From NCBI GenBank assembly GCA_012523135.1, contig JAAYJD010000106.1, forward strand, positions 70,328-116,108: a stretch of DNA of 45,781 nucleotides, in the 5' to 3' direction. This DNA is from Clostridiaceae bacterium (GTDB lineage: Bacteria > Bacillota > Clostridia > Saccharofermentanales > UBA5734). The translations under genes were made by a program, and so were the position numbers. Shown here one piece after another: positions 1 through 8,215 of this stretch. Each line of letters starts with the position of its first letter. Position 1 is the stretch's first letter. The notes below the pieces were generated by a model, which saw only the letters and a program-made list of their open reading frames with translations, searched no databases and was not told the DNA's origin.

Positions 1-804
1 CTGGGTTGCCCCATCCTCGAGGGCTGCGGCCACCTGGGCAAGTATTTCTACGCCAAGCCGGTCGACTACAAGACCTTCCGGCATGTCGACATCGCGGGCC
101 TGATTCACGACGCCGACGTGCTGATCAATTTCTCCCATGTCAAGGGGCACGGCTCCTGCGGTTTCGGCGGCGCCTGCAAAAACATTGCCATGGGCTGCGT
201 CACGGACCGGACCCGTCACGAAATCCACGGCCTGGAGGGCGGCCTTGTCTGGGACGCGGACAAATGCACCCACTGCGGCAAATGCATCACGGCCTGCAAC
301 CACGACGCCAACAGCTTCTCCAAGCCGGGCAAGGACGGCGTCTATGAGGTCAACTACCACCACTGCACCTTGTGCCAGCACTGCGTCAAGATCTGCCCGA
401 CCGGGGCGATCACGCTGGATTCGCACAATTACACCGATTTCCAGACGGGCATGGCCCTGTGCACCAAGACGGTCCTGGACACGTTTGCCCCGGAAGATAT
501 CTACCATATCAACGTCCTGACCGCGATCACGGCCCTGTGCGACTGCTGGGGCATGACGACCCCGTCGCTGGTGCCGGATATCGGGATCATGGCCGGCCCG
601 GACATCGTGGCGGTCGAGCGCGCTTCGCTGGACGCGATCAGGATCGAGGACCTGATTCCGGTCGGCGTGCCGCAGGGCAGGGCGCTTTCCGGCAGCGGCC
701 ACCTGTTCCAGCAGCTGCACGGCAAGGACCCGTTTGTCCAGCTGGACAAGCTCGAGGAGGCCGGTCTGGGCAGCCAGGACTACAAGCTGGTCACCGTCAA
801 ATAG
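1..804 (+). CDS. DUF362-type ferredoxin-domain protein (5' end missing)
   Basis: The reading frame is open from the first base, so the start lies outside the window; 267 residues are visible. The visible N-terminal part (LGCPILEGCGHLG, then a FSHVKGHGSCGFGGACKN stretch) resembles the DUF362 domain. Two ferredoxin clusters follow: CTHCGKCITAC (about residues 89-99) and CTLCQHCVKIC (about 122-132), each with the CxxCxxCxxxC spacing that binds [4Fe-4S]. Such proteins are presumed cytoplasmic electron carriers or oxidoreductases in anaerobes; no specific substrate is known to me. It ends alone, 28 bases before a strong terminator, so it is the last gene of a transcript entering from the left. Family assignment is good; function is open. 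Confidence 0.8.
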   Translation: MGCPILEGCGHLGKYFYAKPVDYKTFRHVDIAGLIHDADVLINFSHVKGHGSCGFGGACKNIAMGCVTDRTRHEIHGLEGGLVWDADKCTHCGKCITACNHDANSFSKPGKDGVYEVNYHHCTLCQHCVKICPTGAITLDSHNYTDFQTGMALCTKTVLDTFAPEDIYHINVLTAITALCDCWGMTTPSLVPDIGIMAGPDIVAVERASLDAIRIEDLIPVGVPQGRALSGSGHLFQQLHGKDPFVQLDKLEEAGLGSQDYKLVTVK

Positions 805-831
805 ACGACCGCAGTACGTGCGCAAGCAAGG

Positions 832-863
832 ACCCGGCAGCCAGACGGTTGCCGGGTTTTTTT
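832..863 (+). terminator. Rho-independent terminator after the DUF362 gene
   Basis: An 8-bp perfect stem (ACCCGGCA / TGCCGGGT) closes a short loop and is followed by a run of seven T. It separates the upstream transcript from the two-component operon. Confidence 0.85.
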
Positions 864-890
864 CGGCCATCCCCCCATCTGCGCCGGCCG

Positions 891-930
891 TCTTAAAACA
901 TTCTTAATCAAACAGACCATTGGATCTTAA
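891..930 (+). promoter_or_regulatory. Triple TCTTAA repeat, possible response-regulator site
   Basis: TCTTAA occurs at 891-896, 902-907 and 925-930, that is at offsets of 11 and 23 bp, close to one and two helical turns. OmpR/PhoB-family regulators bind direct repeats with about 11-bp spacing, and the next gene encodes such a regulator, so autoregulation is plausible. No convincing -35/-10 pair was found in this gap. Confidence 0.4.
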
Positions 931-967
931 GACTTCTTGGGGCAGAATAGAGGCGGAGGGAAAAAAC

Positions 968-1675
968 ATGCCAAACATTTTGATTTGCGATGACGAACCG
1001 GATATCGTCTCCGCCCTGCAGATCTACCTGCAAGCCGAGGGATACACCACCTTGACCGCCCGAACCGGCCGGGAAGCGCTCCGGCTGGCTGCCGATAACG
1101 ACATACACCTGATCCTTCTGGACATCATGATGCCGGAGATGGACGGGATCACCGCCCTGGCCAAGCTGCGCGAGACCTGCAACGTGCCGGTGATCCTGCT
1201 GACAGCCAAGAGCGAGGACACAGACAAGGTGCTGGGGCTTAACATCGGGGCGGACGACTACATCACCAAGCCGTTCAACCCGGTCGAGGTGCTGGCGCGG
1301 GTCAAGTCGCAGCTGCGCCGCTACCTGACCCTGGGCAGCCGCCCGGCCCGGGAAGACAACCCCACGCATTACGCGGTCGGCAGCCTGGAGCTTGACGATA
1401 AAGGCAAGCTGGTCCTGCTGGACGGCGAACCGGTCAGCCTGACCCCGACGGAGTTCGAGATCCTGAAGCTCCTGATGCAGCATGCCGGCGAAGTGCTGTC
1501 GCCCCGCGACATCTACCGGCGGGTCTGGAACGGCGAGCCATACGGCGCCGAAAGCACGGTCGCCGTGCACATCCGCCACCTGCGCGAAAAAATCGAGATC
1601 AACCCCGCGGAACCGCGCCTGCTCAAGGTGGTCTGGGCTCAGGGCTACAAGTTGGACGGAGAAAAGAGACCATGA
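968..1675 (+). CDS. OmpR/PhoB-family response regulator
   Basis: Cytoplasmic DNA-binding regulator of 235 residues. Residues 1-115 are a receiver domain with the acidic pair D8/D9, phospho-acceptor D52 in LLDIMMPEMDG, switch residue T79 and K101 in YITKPF. Residues about 135-235 form a winged-helix Trans_reg_C domain (SLTPTEFEILKLL, then YGAESTVAVHIRHLREKI). The start is the ATG at 968, preceded by AGGCGGAGGG; an upstream in-frame ATG at 920 lacks a ribosome site and would add a non-family extension. The stop overlaps the kinase start (ATGA), so the two are translationally coupled and form a cognate pair. Resemblance is to VanR/PhoP-type regulators; the stimulus is unknown. Confidence 0.93.
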   Translation: MPNILICDDEPDIVSALQIYLQAEGYTTLTARTGREALRLAADNDIHLILLDIMMPEMDGITALAKLRETCNVPVILLTAKSEDTDKVLGLNIGADDYITKPFNPVEVLARVKSQLRRYLTLGSRPAREDNPTHYAVGSLELDDKGKLVLLDGEPVSLTPTEFEILKLLMQHAGEVLSPRDIYRRVWNGEPYGAESTVAVHIRHLREKIEINPAEPRLLKVVWAQGYKLDGEKRP

Positions 1676-3564
1676 ATAAACTGACATACAGCCTGCCTGC
1701 GAAAATCGCGGCTGTTTTCCTGATCACCGTCATGCTCTTGCTCACCTTGCTGGCCGGTGCCATGGCCTTTGCCGGCGTCGCCTTCAGCTTGCAGGCGGGA
1801 ACGGCCGACATCGCGCGCCGGCAGGTCACCGAGAGCTACCTGTACCGCTATGGCCAGCAGGTGGCCCAAGACTTCTACCTGGGCCAGGACCTGGCCAGCC
1901 GCTACAGCCAGGCCAATTACATGATCGTCGTCCGGGACACGGCCGACCAGGTGCTCTGGAGCAATTACGACGCTGCCGTCCCCGTGCTGACCTCCTTCAC
2001 CGTGCGCCAGAGTGTCGACCGGCATCCGGTGACCAACAACACGCCGCAGGGCTCTGAGACCACCTGGGTGGCCCAGGCCGAATACAACATCACGCTTTAT
2101 GCCAAGGCAGACATGAACCGCCAGGACGCGATGGGCTATCTCGTGTCCCTGGTCGACACCAGCATGCGCAATCAGGCCGTCTTTATCGTCCTGGCCGTGC
2201 TCGGGATCCTGCTGTTTCTGGTCCTGCTTGTCTTTTTGTTCTGCAGCGCGGGCCGGCGCAAAGGCAGCGAGGGCATCGTGCTCAACCGGGCCGACCGGAT
2301 CCCGTTCGACTTGTTCACCGTATTCTTTTTGGCATTGGCCGGGGTCCAGGGCGCCGCCCTGTCGCGGATTTACTACGCCGGGGAGTTCGGCAGCGTGATC
2401 GCCATTCTGCTCCTGGCTGTCCTCGCCATCGCCGATTTTCTGCTCTTGCTCTGGTATATGCTGAGCATCGCGGCCAGGGTCAAGGCCGGTACCTTGCTGC
2501 GCAACACCGTGGTCTTCTGGGTGCTGCGCCTGGCCTGGCGGGTCCTGTGCGCCATCGGCCGGGGCATCCGCCAGATTCCCTGGGTCTGGAAGGTGCTGCT
2601 GGTGATCGGCGTGGTGTTTTTCGCCAACCTGCTGGCGGCTTTGGCTGAGCGTGCTCCCGCCAGCCTGTTGCTCGGCTTGCTGGAGGCCCTGGTGCTGGGC
2701 CCGCTGGTGTTCCTGGTCGCCGTCAACCAGCGCAAGCTGAAGCTGGGGGCCGAACGGATCGCGTCTGGCGACCTGAACAGCCCCATCGACACCAGTCGCA
2801 TGCTGTGGGACTTCAAGCGTTTCGGCGACAGCCTGAACAGCATCCAGGGCGGTCTGTCCCGGGCGGTCGAGGCGCGCATGAAAAGCGAACGCTTCAAGAC
2901 GGAGCTGATCACCAATGTCTCACACGACATCAAGACCCCTTTGACCTCGATCATCAACTACGTCGGTCTGATCAAGCAGCAAGAGCTGCCGTCGCAAACC
3001 GTCCAGGACTATGTCGCCGTGCTCGACCGCCAGTCCGCCCGGCTGAAAAAGCTGACCGACGATCTGGTCGAAGCGTCCAAGGCGTCCACCGGCAACCTGG
3101 CTGTCAAGCTGGAGCCGGCCGACATCGGGGTGCTGCTGGCCCAGACGGCGGGCGAATACGCCGAGCGGCTCGACGAGCAAAGCCTCGAACTGGTCCTCAG
3201 CCAGCCCGATGAAGCGGTGCGGGTCCTGGCCGACGGCCGCCACCTGTGGCGTGTCTTCGACAACCTGATGAGCAACATCTGCAAGTACGCCCAGCCGGCG
3301 ACCCGCGTCTACGTGAACCTGGAAACAGACGCCGGCCAGGTCCGGATCGTCTTCCGCAACATTTCCCGCTCTCCGCTGAACATCTCCAGCGAAGAACTCA
3401 TGGAGCGCTTTGTCCGCGGGGACAGCGCGCGCAGCACCGAGGGCAGCGGCCTGGGCCTGTCGATCGCCCGCAGCCTGGTCGAGCTGCAGCAGGGGCGCAT
3501 GCAGATCCACATCGACGGCGACTTGTTTAAAACTGTCCTGACCTTCGCCCAACTCAGAGCATAA
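1672..3564 (+). CDS. Multi-pass sensor histidine kinase
   Basis: Membrane sensor of 630 residues that should phosphorylate the upstream regulator. TM1 (about 12-37) and a roughly 125-residue extracellular region are followed by TM2 (about 168-191) and then further hydrophobic segments near 212-232, 240-266, 305-325 and 330-351, giving about six membrane spans in total. A HAMP-like linker (about 352-400) leads to the HisKA box SHDIKTPLTS with H418, and to a HATPase domain with an N box (NLMSNICKYA) and G box (GSGLGLSIARSL). Ordinary VanS-type kinases have two spans; the extra ones may sense the membrane or a lipid ligand (inference). It is coupled to the regulator by ATGA and followed after 25 bases by the glycosyltransferase. 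Confidence 0.92.
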   Translation: MNKLTYSLPAKIAAVFLITVMLLLTLLAGAMAFAGVAFSLQAGTADIARRQVTESYLYRYGQQVAQDFYLGQDLASRYSQANYMIVVRDTADQVLWSNYDAAVPVLTSFTVRQSVDRHPVTNNTPQGSETTWVAQAEYNITLYAKADMNRQDAMGYLVSLVDTSMRNQAVFIVLAVLGILLFLVLLVFLFCSAGRRKGSEGIVLNRADRIPFDLFTVFFLALAGVQGAALSRIYYAGEFGSVIAILLLAVLAIADFLLLLWYMLSIAARVKAGTLLRNTVVFWVLRLAWRVLCAIGRGIRQIPWVWKVLLVIGVVFFANLLAALAERAPASLLLGLLEALVLGPLVFLVAVNQRKLKLGAERIASGDLNSPIDTSRMLWDFKRFGDSLNSIQGGLSRAVEARMKSERFKTELITNVSHDIKTPLTSIINYVGLIKQQELPSQTVQDYVAVLDRQSARLKKLTDDLVEASKASTGNLAVKLEPADIGVLLAQTAGEYAERLDEQSLELVLSQPDEAVRVLADGRHLWRVFDNLMSNICKYAQPATRVYVNLETDAGQVRIVFRNISRSPLNISSEELMERFVRGDSARSTEGSGLGLSIARSLVELQQGRMQIHIDGDLFKTVLTFAQLRA

Positions 3565-3589
3565 GCATACCCGACGGAGGAAAATTACC

Positions 3590-4843
3590 ATGGAACGGTT
3601 GGAGTTTGTCAACCGGCTGTTGGCCGGCCTGCTCTTTGCCTGCTACGCCTACCAGATCGGATTCATCTTTGTCGCCCTGCTCGGCAAATGCAAGCGGTTC
3701 GTATCCTTTCCGGGCAGACACTACGCCTTTTTGATCGCCGCCCGCAACGAGGAGACCGTCCTGCCTCACCTGATCGAAAGCATCCGCAGGCAGGACTACC
3801 CCCGGCAACTGGTCTCGATTTTTGTCGTGGCGGACAACTGCACGGACAACACCGCTGAAATCGCCCGCCAGGCCGGCGCTAAAGTCTATGTCCGCCAGGA
3901 CAAGAAGCTGGCGGGCAAGGGCTACGCGCTCGATTTCCTGCTGGCAGCCATAACCTGGGAATACGGGGCGAACCGTTTCGACGGCTACCTGGTCTTTGAC
4001 GCAGACAACGTGCTCGAACCCGACTATCTCAGCGAGATGGACAAGACCTTTTCGGCCGGTTACGAGATCGTGACCAGCTACCGCAACAGCAAGAACTACG
4101 CCGACAACTGGATTTCGGCCGGTTACGGCCTCTGGTTTTTGCGCGAGGCCCGCACACTCAACCAGGCGCGCATGCAGCTCGGTACGGGCTGTGCCGTTTC
4201 CGGGACGGGGTTTCTCTTCAGCCGCGCGGTGCTGGAACAAATGGGCGGCTGGCCGCACCACCTGCTGACCGAGGACATCGAGTTCACGGTCGACCAGGCG
4301 ATCCGGGGCGTCAAGGCCGGTTACTGCGCGACCGCTGTCTTCTACGACGAGCAGCCCGTGACCTTTGCCCAGGCCTGGCGCCAGCGCCTGCGCTGGGCCA
4401 AGGGGTTCCTGCAGGTCTTTCGCCGCTATGGAGCGGGCCTGGTCCGGGAAACCTCGCGCGGCAGTTTCACCTGCTTCGACCTGACCTGCGCCATCATGCC
4501 GGCCTTTGTCATCTCGGTGTCCGGCATCCTGGCCAACCTGCTGGCGGTCCTGGGTACGGCCCTGGCAGGCGGGGAGACGGGCCCGGCCGTCCTGCATGTG
4601 ATCAGGCTGGCGCTGGGCGCTTATCTGGGGCTGTGGGCGCTCGGCGCGCTGACGACGGCTACGGAATGGCGCCGGATCCACGCTTCGACCAGGCAGAAAA
4701 TTTTCTACACCTTCACCTTTCCGCTGTTCATGTTCACCTACATCCCGATTTCCCTGACCGCCCTGTTCCGCAAGGTCACCTGGCAGCCGATCCGGCACAG
4801 CCAGGCGCTCTCGCTGGCCGAGATCCGCAAGGGGCCCGGTTAA
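3590..4843 (+). CDS. Membrane family 2 glycosyltransferase
   Basis: 417 residues with a strong ribosome site (CGGAGGAAAA) before the ATG. An N-terminal membrane segment (about 9-31) precedes a GT-A domain opening with LIAARNEE; DAD at 137-139 binds the metal and sugar nucleotide, TED at 227-229 supplies the base, and QRLRW at 265-269 is the processive-type QxxRW signature. Two or three membrane helices follow (about 300-325, 334-356, 370-392). This layout matches integral-membrane GT2 enzymes of the cellulose/hyaluronan synthase type, though shorter. Acceptor and sugar are unknown. Its place 25 bases after the kinase suggests that the two-component system controls a surface polysaccharide or glycolipid. 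Its stop shares a TTAA with the convergent methyltransferase stop. Confidence 0.88.
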   Translation: MERLEFVNRLLAGLLFACYAYQIGFIFVALLGKCKRFVSFPGRHYAFLIAARNEETVLPHLIESIRRQDYPRQLVSIFVVADNCTDNTAEIARQAGAKVYVRQDKKLAGKGYALDFLLAAITWEYGANRFDGYLVFDADNVLEPDYLSEMDKTFSAGYEIVTSYRNSKNYADNWISAGYGLWFLREARTLNQARMQLGTGCAVSGTGFLFSRAVLEQMGGWPHHLLTEDIEFTVDQAIRGVKAGYCATAVFYDEQPVTFAQAWRQRLRWAKGFLQVFRRYGAGLVRETSRGSFTCFDLTCAIMPAFVISVSGILANLLAVLGTALAGGETGPAVLHVIRLALGAYLGLWALGALTTATEWRRIHASTRQKIFYTFTFPLFMFTYIPISLTALFRKVTWQPIRHSQALSLAEIRKGPG

Positions 4844-5607
4844 CGTCCGACCGGTTTGCTGGCCAGGTAGAGATCCTGGGTGTCATGGATGCGGATCGAG
4901 CCGCTTAACGCCTGGAGTGCGTGCAGCATCTCTTGTTCGAAGGCCATTTTCAAGTCCTCAGGCAGCGCCCGGTGGTCGGAATAGGTATTGAGCAGTCCGA
5001 TGTAATCTGCGGCGGACAGGGTCCGGACCCGCCGGTAGAGCTGGGTCTGGATGCCGCTAAAACCGTGCGCGCGTAATGAAGCGGGTATTTTTTCCAGATC
5101 GAGCGGCCCCGGTTTCTTGTCATGCGGACGGTATTTTTCGTAAACCTGTTGGTTGGCCGCGTTGGACGGATCACCCGGCTGATTAGGATCGGGATGGTTC
5201 CAGAACAAGGCGATGGTGCCGCCGGGCTTCAGCACCTGGTAAGCCCGAGTCAGCCCTGTATCCTGATCCAGCCAGTGGAAGGCGGTCGCGGCGTAAAGGA
5301 GATCATACGTGTTCATCGCAATGTCCAGTTTGCAAAAATCGCCCTGGGTGATCCGGAATGAAGGCCAGGACGCGAAACGTGCCGCCGCGTACGCGGCCAG
5401 GTTGGCACCCAGTTCGATGGCGTCGACCTGCCAGCCGGCCGCAAGAAACGGTTCCGTCGCCTGGCCGGTGCCAATGCCAATTTCCAGGGCTCGCCGGCCT
5501 GGTCCGTTGCAAGAAGCGAAGATGGCCGAAAACAGGTCCGGAACATAGCCGGGCCGGTGGCGGTGGTAGCAGGCAGCGTCCTCATCGAATGTGTGGCGCA
5601 GATCCAT
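4840..5607 (-). CDS. Class I SAM-dependent methyltransferase
   Basis: 255 residues; the ATG follows AAGGAGG. The SAM-binding motif I is LEIGIGTGQA at about 41-50, followed by an acidic residue ending strand 2 (AIELG, about 63-67), a GDF motif near 90 and the post-motif LKPGGTIALFW. This is the Methyltransf_11/25 fold in the cytoplasm; the substrate cannot be read from sequence. The gene starts 28 bases after the tRNA-Leu terminator with no clear promoter of its own, so expression may depend on readthrough of the tRNA transcript. It converges on the glycosyltransferase with a 4-base overlap. Confidence 0.85.
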   Translation of the reverse strand: MDLRHTFDEDAACYHRHRPGYVPDLFSAIFASCNGPGRRALEIGIGTGQATEPFLAAGWQVDAIELGANLAAYAAARFASWPSFRITQGDFCKLDIAMNTYDLLYAATAFHWLDQDTGLTRAYQVLKPGGTIALFWNHPDPNQPGDPSNAANQQVYEKYRPHDKKPGPLDLEKIPASLRAHGFSGIQTQLYRRVRTLSAADYIGLLNTYSDHRALPEDLKMAFEQEMLHALQALSGSIRIHDTQDLYLASKPVGR

Positions 5608-5635
5608 GGCGCGGCCTCCTTTTTCGAGTTAAACG

Positions 5636-5663
5636 AAAACCCCGCGACCTTGCGGTCACAGGG
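5636..5663 (-). terminator. Terminator of the tRNA-Leu transcript
   Basis: On the minus strand a 10-bp stem (CCCTGTGACC / GGTCGCGGGG, with G-U pairs) closes a GCAA tetraloop and is followed by TTTT. It begins five bases after the tRNA CCA end. Confidence 0.75.
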
Positions 5664-5668
5664 CTTTT

Positions 5669-5751
5669 TGGTGCGGCCAATGGGACTTGAACCCATACGG
5701 TTGCCCACACGCCCCTCAAACGTGCGCGTCTGCCAGTTCCGCCATGGCCGC
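5669..5751 (-). tRNA. tRNA-Leu, anticodon GAG
   Basis: 83 nt including an encoded CCA (5669-5671). The acceptor stem GCGGCCA pairs with TGGCCGC plus discriminator A. The anticodon stem CACGT/GCGTG encloses loop TTGAGGG, so the anticodon is GAG, reading CUC and CUU leucine codons. The T arm carries GGTTCAAGTCC, and an extended variable arm is present as expected for class II tRNAs. It stands alone between two minus-strand protein genes, with its own near-perfect promoter upstream and a hairpin terminator directly downstream, so it is a single-gene transcription unit. Confidence 0.96.
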
Positions 5752-5787
5752 AGGCTGACTCAAAGAACGGGGTTCTAGGGCATAGCC

Positions 5788-5817
5788 ATTATAAGCATCC
5801 GGTTGTTTGTTTGTCAA
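5788..5817 (-). promoter_or_regulatory. Consensus promoter for tRNA-Leu
   Basis: Minus strand: TTGACA (5817-5812), an 18-bp spacer and TATAAT (5793-5788). Both hexamers match the vegetative sigma consensus perfectly, the best promoter in the window, placed 36 bases upstream of the tRNA 5' end. Confidence 0.88.
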
Positions 5818-5834
5818 CGCGTTTCGCCAGCGCG

Positions 5835-6560
5835 TTAACGACTTTTGTTCGGCGGTATCAGCGGGCGATTGTCCAGGAAATGCCGGTATCGGGCCAAATC
5901 GCGGGGGTGAAACGGCAAACCGTGGGACGGGTAGACACGAGCCGGGCGGAGGGCGAGCATCTTGTCCCAGGAGCGGCCGTAATCAGCCTGGTCTTCAATC
6001 CAGATGGCATGGCGTGCCGCGCTGATTGGCGCGTTCATCGCGGCGTCGCCGCAGAAAAGCAGCTTTGATTCCGGCAGGAACAGGCCGATCGAGTCGGCGG
6101 TGTGGCCGGGCAGCGTGATCAGGCGGATCGGCAGCCCTCTTTGCTCGAAAACCTGATCCTGCCCATCGCGCACCAGGATCGCCCGGTTCCCCAACTGCAC
6201 CGGCGGATACGAAACGGTCCGACGCAGGCGGCCAATCAGGGCGGCAGGACGGGATGTGTATCCCGCACCCGGCGGCTGGCTGTTGCTGCCTGCCGCCAGC
6301 CAGGGCAGGGCCAGCGGGTGCAGGATGACCTGGGCGTCACAGTGTTCCAGCAACTCGCCCAGGAAACCGGCATGGTCGTCATGGTGGTGCGTCAGGACAA
6401 TGGCCTTCAGATCAGACAGCGGCCATTTGCTTTGAAACCGGCTGAGGAAGCGCCCGACGCTGCCGGGATAACCGGTGTCGATGACGATGATGCCCGCAGA
6501 AGTTTCCAGGACAAAATTGTTGACGATGAAGCCGCCGATGTTGGTCACCTGGATTGGCAC
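5835..6560 (-). CDS. Metallo-beta-lactamase-fold hydrolase
   Basis: 241 residues. The HxHxDH signature is present as H58, H60, D62 and H63 (THHHDDHAG); further metal ligands are the His of LPGHTADS, the Asp of FCGDAA and the His of YPSHG, so the binuclear site is complete. The family includes glyoxalase II-like thioesterases, quorum-lactonases and phosphodiesterases; substrate is not assignable here. The start chosen is the GTG at 6560, seven bases after GGAGG; the nearby ATG is out of frame. It is transcribed divergently from the symporter, from an intergenic region that holds back-to-back promoters. A housekeeping detoxification role is only a guess. Confidence 0.88.
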   Translation of the reverse strand: MPIQVTNIGGFIVNNFVLETSAGIIVIDTGYPGSVGRFLSRFQSKWPLSDLKAIVLTHHHDDHAGFLGELLEHCDAQVILHPLALPWLAAGSNSQPPGAGYTSRPAALIGRLRRTVSYPPVQLGNRAILVRDGQDQVFEQRGLPIRLITLPGHTADSIGLFLPESKLLFCGDAAMNAPISAARHAIWIEDQADYGRSWDKMLALRPARVYPSHGLPFHPRDLARYRHFLDNRPLIPPNKSR

Positions 6561-6587
6561 ATGATCGCCTCCGTTCTTACTGTGCCC

Positions 6588-6616
6588 ATTATACCGCAGC
6601 GGCCCGATTGCTTGAA
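6588..6616 (-). promoter_or_regulatory. Promoter for the MBL-fold hydrolase
   Basis: Minus strand TTCAAG (6616-6611), 17-bp spacer and a perfect TATAAT (6593-6588), 28 bases before the GTG start. It overlaps the -35 region of the plus-strand promoter, so the two divergent promoters may compete. Confidence 0.5.
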
Positions 6617-6639
6617 ATCAGGTTTTCTTGTGGTATGAT
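6612..6639 (+). promoter_or_regulatory. Promoter for the symporter operon
   Basis: TTGAAA (6612-6617), 16-bp spacer and TATGAT (6634-6639), 45 bases before the symporter start. Confidence 0.5.
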
Positions 6640-6650
6640 GGGAAACGTAG

Positions 6651-6666
6651 TGTCGCGCGAGCGACA
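6651..6666 (+). promoter_or_regulatory. Inverted repeat in the symporter leader
   Basis: TGTCGC-GCGA-GCGACA is a perfect 6-bp inverted repeat beginning 12 bases after the -10 box. Its place at the start of the transcript fits a repressor operator or a 5' hairpin; the sequence does not decide between them. Confidence 0.4.
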
Positions 6667-6684
6667 GGGAAGGATGGTAGGATT

Positions 6685-8175
6685 ATGATGAAGTATGTCA
6701 TATTGGGAGCTTTTCTGCTCCTGATGGTTCTGGTTGGCGTTTTCAGTTCCCGCAAAGTCAAGACAACGGACGACTACGTGCTGGGCGGCCGCAAGATCGG
6801 CCCCTGGCTGTCGGCGTTCGCCTATGGCACGACGTATTTTTCGGCGGTTATCTTTGTCGGGTACGCCGGACGCTTCGGCTGGAATTTCGGCCTGGCCTCC
6901 ACCTGGATCGGCATCGGCAACGCCATCCTGGGTACGTTGGTCGCCTGGCTGCTCCTGGCTGAGCGCACCCGTCGCGTCAGCCGGGCGATGGGAGCCAGCA
7001 CGATGGCCGAGTTCTTCCGCAAGCGCTACGACAGTCCCGGCCTGGAGCGCTTTGCGGCCCTGATCATCTTCGTGTTCCTGATTCCGTACTCCGCCTCGGT
7101 CTACCAGGGACTGGGCTACATCATGCAGAGTTTTTTCAGTGATTCGATATTGTCCGATATCCGCGTGAGTATGCTCCTGATGGCCGTGATCACCGGCATC
7201 TACCTCTATTTTGGCGGCTATGTGTCTACGGCGGTCAACAGCATGATCCAGGGCCTGATCATGACCTTCGGCGTCATCTACATGGTGATCCGGGTCGTGT
7301 CGCTGTCCGGCGGTCTGGTCGATGGCGTCGCCGGACTGGCAGCGATCAGCACCGACAAGCTGCCGGCCGGTACGTTCACCTCGGTGCTGGGACCGTCGCC
7401 GCTCGACCTGGTCACCCTGCTGCTGATGACCAGCCTGGGAACGATGGGTCTGCCCCAGATGATTTCCAAGTTCAACAGCATCCGCGACCGCAAGGCGGTC
7501 AAGCGGGCGACGATCATGAGCACGGTCTTTGCCTTGATCATCGGGGGCGGCGCCTACTTCATGGGCGGCTTTGCCCGTATCCTCAACACCAGGCTGTCGA
7601 TCAGCTTCGACGCCGCCAATCTCGACACCCTGATGCCCGCCATCTTCCAGGCGATCCTGAGCCCGGAGATGATGGCCATTCTGGTAATCCTGATGCTGTC
7701 GGCCTCGATGTCGACTCTGGCAGCGGTCGTCCTGGTTTCCGCGCCGACCTTCAGCAAGACCATCCTCAAAAGGGACAGCATGCTCCCGATGCGGATCCTG
7801 TCCCTATTGTTTGTCCTCATTTCCTACCTGGTCGCCGTCATCCCCAGCGCCATCGTCACGTTGATGTCGTTTTCCTGGGGGGCTGTTTCCGGCGCGTTTA
7901 TCGGCCCGTACCTTTGGGGTCTTTATGACCGCAAGCTGACCCGGTTCGGTGCCGCGGCCGGGATGGTCACCGGCCTGGGCACCGTGGTTATCGGCGGAGC
8001 AGTCGTCCTGCTGACGAAAAGCCCGACAGGCCTGTGGGCACCGCGTCTGGCCGTGCTGGCCTTGATCCTCTCACTGGTCGTAACCCCGCTGGTCAGCCGC
8101 CTGGGCGCCTCACGTGCCGTCCTGCCCGAGGGCGCCAGGTATCTCGATGAATCCCCTGACAGCGCGGCGCGCTGA
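6685..8175 (+). CDS. Sodium:solute symporter (SSS family)
   Basis: 496 residues, an integral membrane protein of the SSS family (TC 2.A.21). It opens with a membrane helix and the family's early TTDDYVLGGRKIGPWLSA segment, and contains some 13 hydrophobic spans to the C-terminus. Start: tandem ATGs at 6685/6688 after GGATGGTAGG; the earlier in-frame ATG at 6628 overlaps the proposed promoter and is rejected. SSS proteins couple Na+ entry to uptake of sugars, amino acids, carboxylates or vitamins. Because phenylacetate-CoA ligase starts 40 bases downstream, an aromatic or other carboxylate is the likeliest cargo, but this is inference from context. Confidence 0.9.
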   Translation: MMKYVILGAFLLLMVLVGVFSSRKVKTTDDYVLGGRKIGPWLSAFAYGTTYFSAVIFVGYAGRFGWNFGLASTWIGIGNAILGTLVAWLLLAERTRRVSRAMGASTMAEFFRKRYDSPGLERFAALIIFVFLIPYSASVYQGLGYIMQSFFSDSILSDIRVSMLLMAVITGIYLYFGGYVSTAVNSMIQGLIMTFGVIYMVIRVVSLSGGLVDGVAGLAAISTDKLPAGTFTSVLGPSPLDLVTLLLMTSLGTMGLPQMISKFNSIRDRKAVKRATIMSTVFALIIGGGAYFMGGFARILNTRLSISFDAANLDTLMPAIFQAILSPEMMAILVILMLSASMSTLAAVVLVSAPTFSKTILKRDSMLPMRILSLLFVLISYLVAVIPSAIVTLMSFSWGAVSGAFIGPYLWGLYDRKLTRFGAAAGMVTGLGTVVIGGAVVLLTKSPTGLWAPRLAVLALILSLVVTPLVSRLGASRAVLPEGARYLDESPDSAAR

Positions 8176-8215
8176 TCAGAAACCAACCACATCAACCCAT
8201 AAGGAGAATTGTCCC

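Noticed and set aside
3554-4798. A 414-residue minus-strand frame
   Set aside because: Antisense to the glycosyltransferase with its intact motifs; rich in Arg, Gln and Gly as is typical of shadows here.
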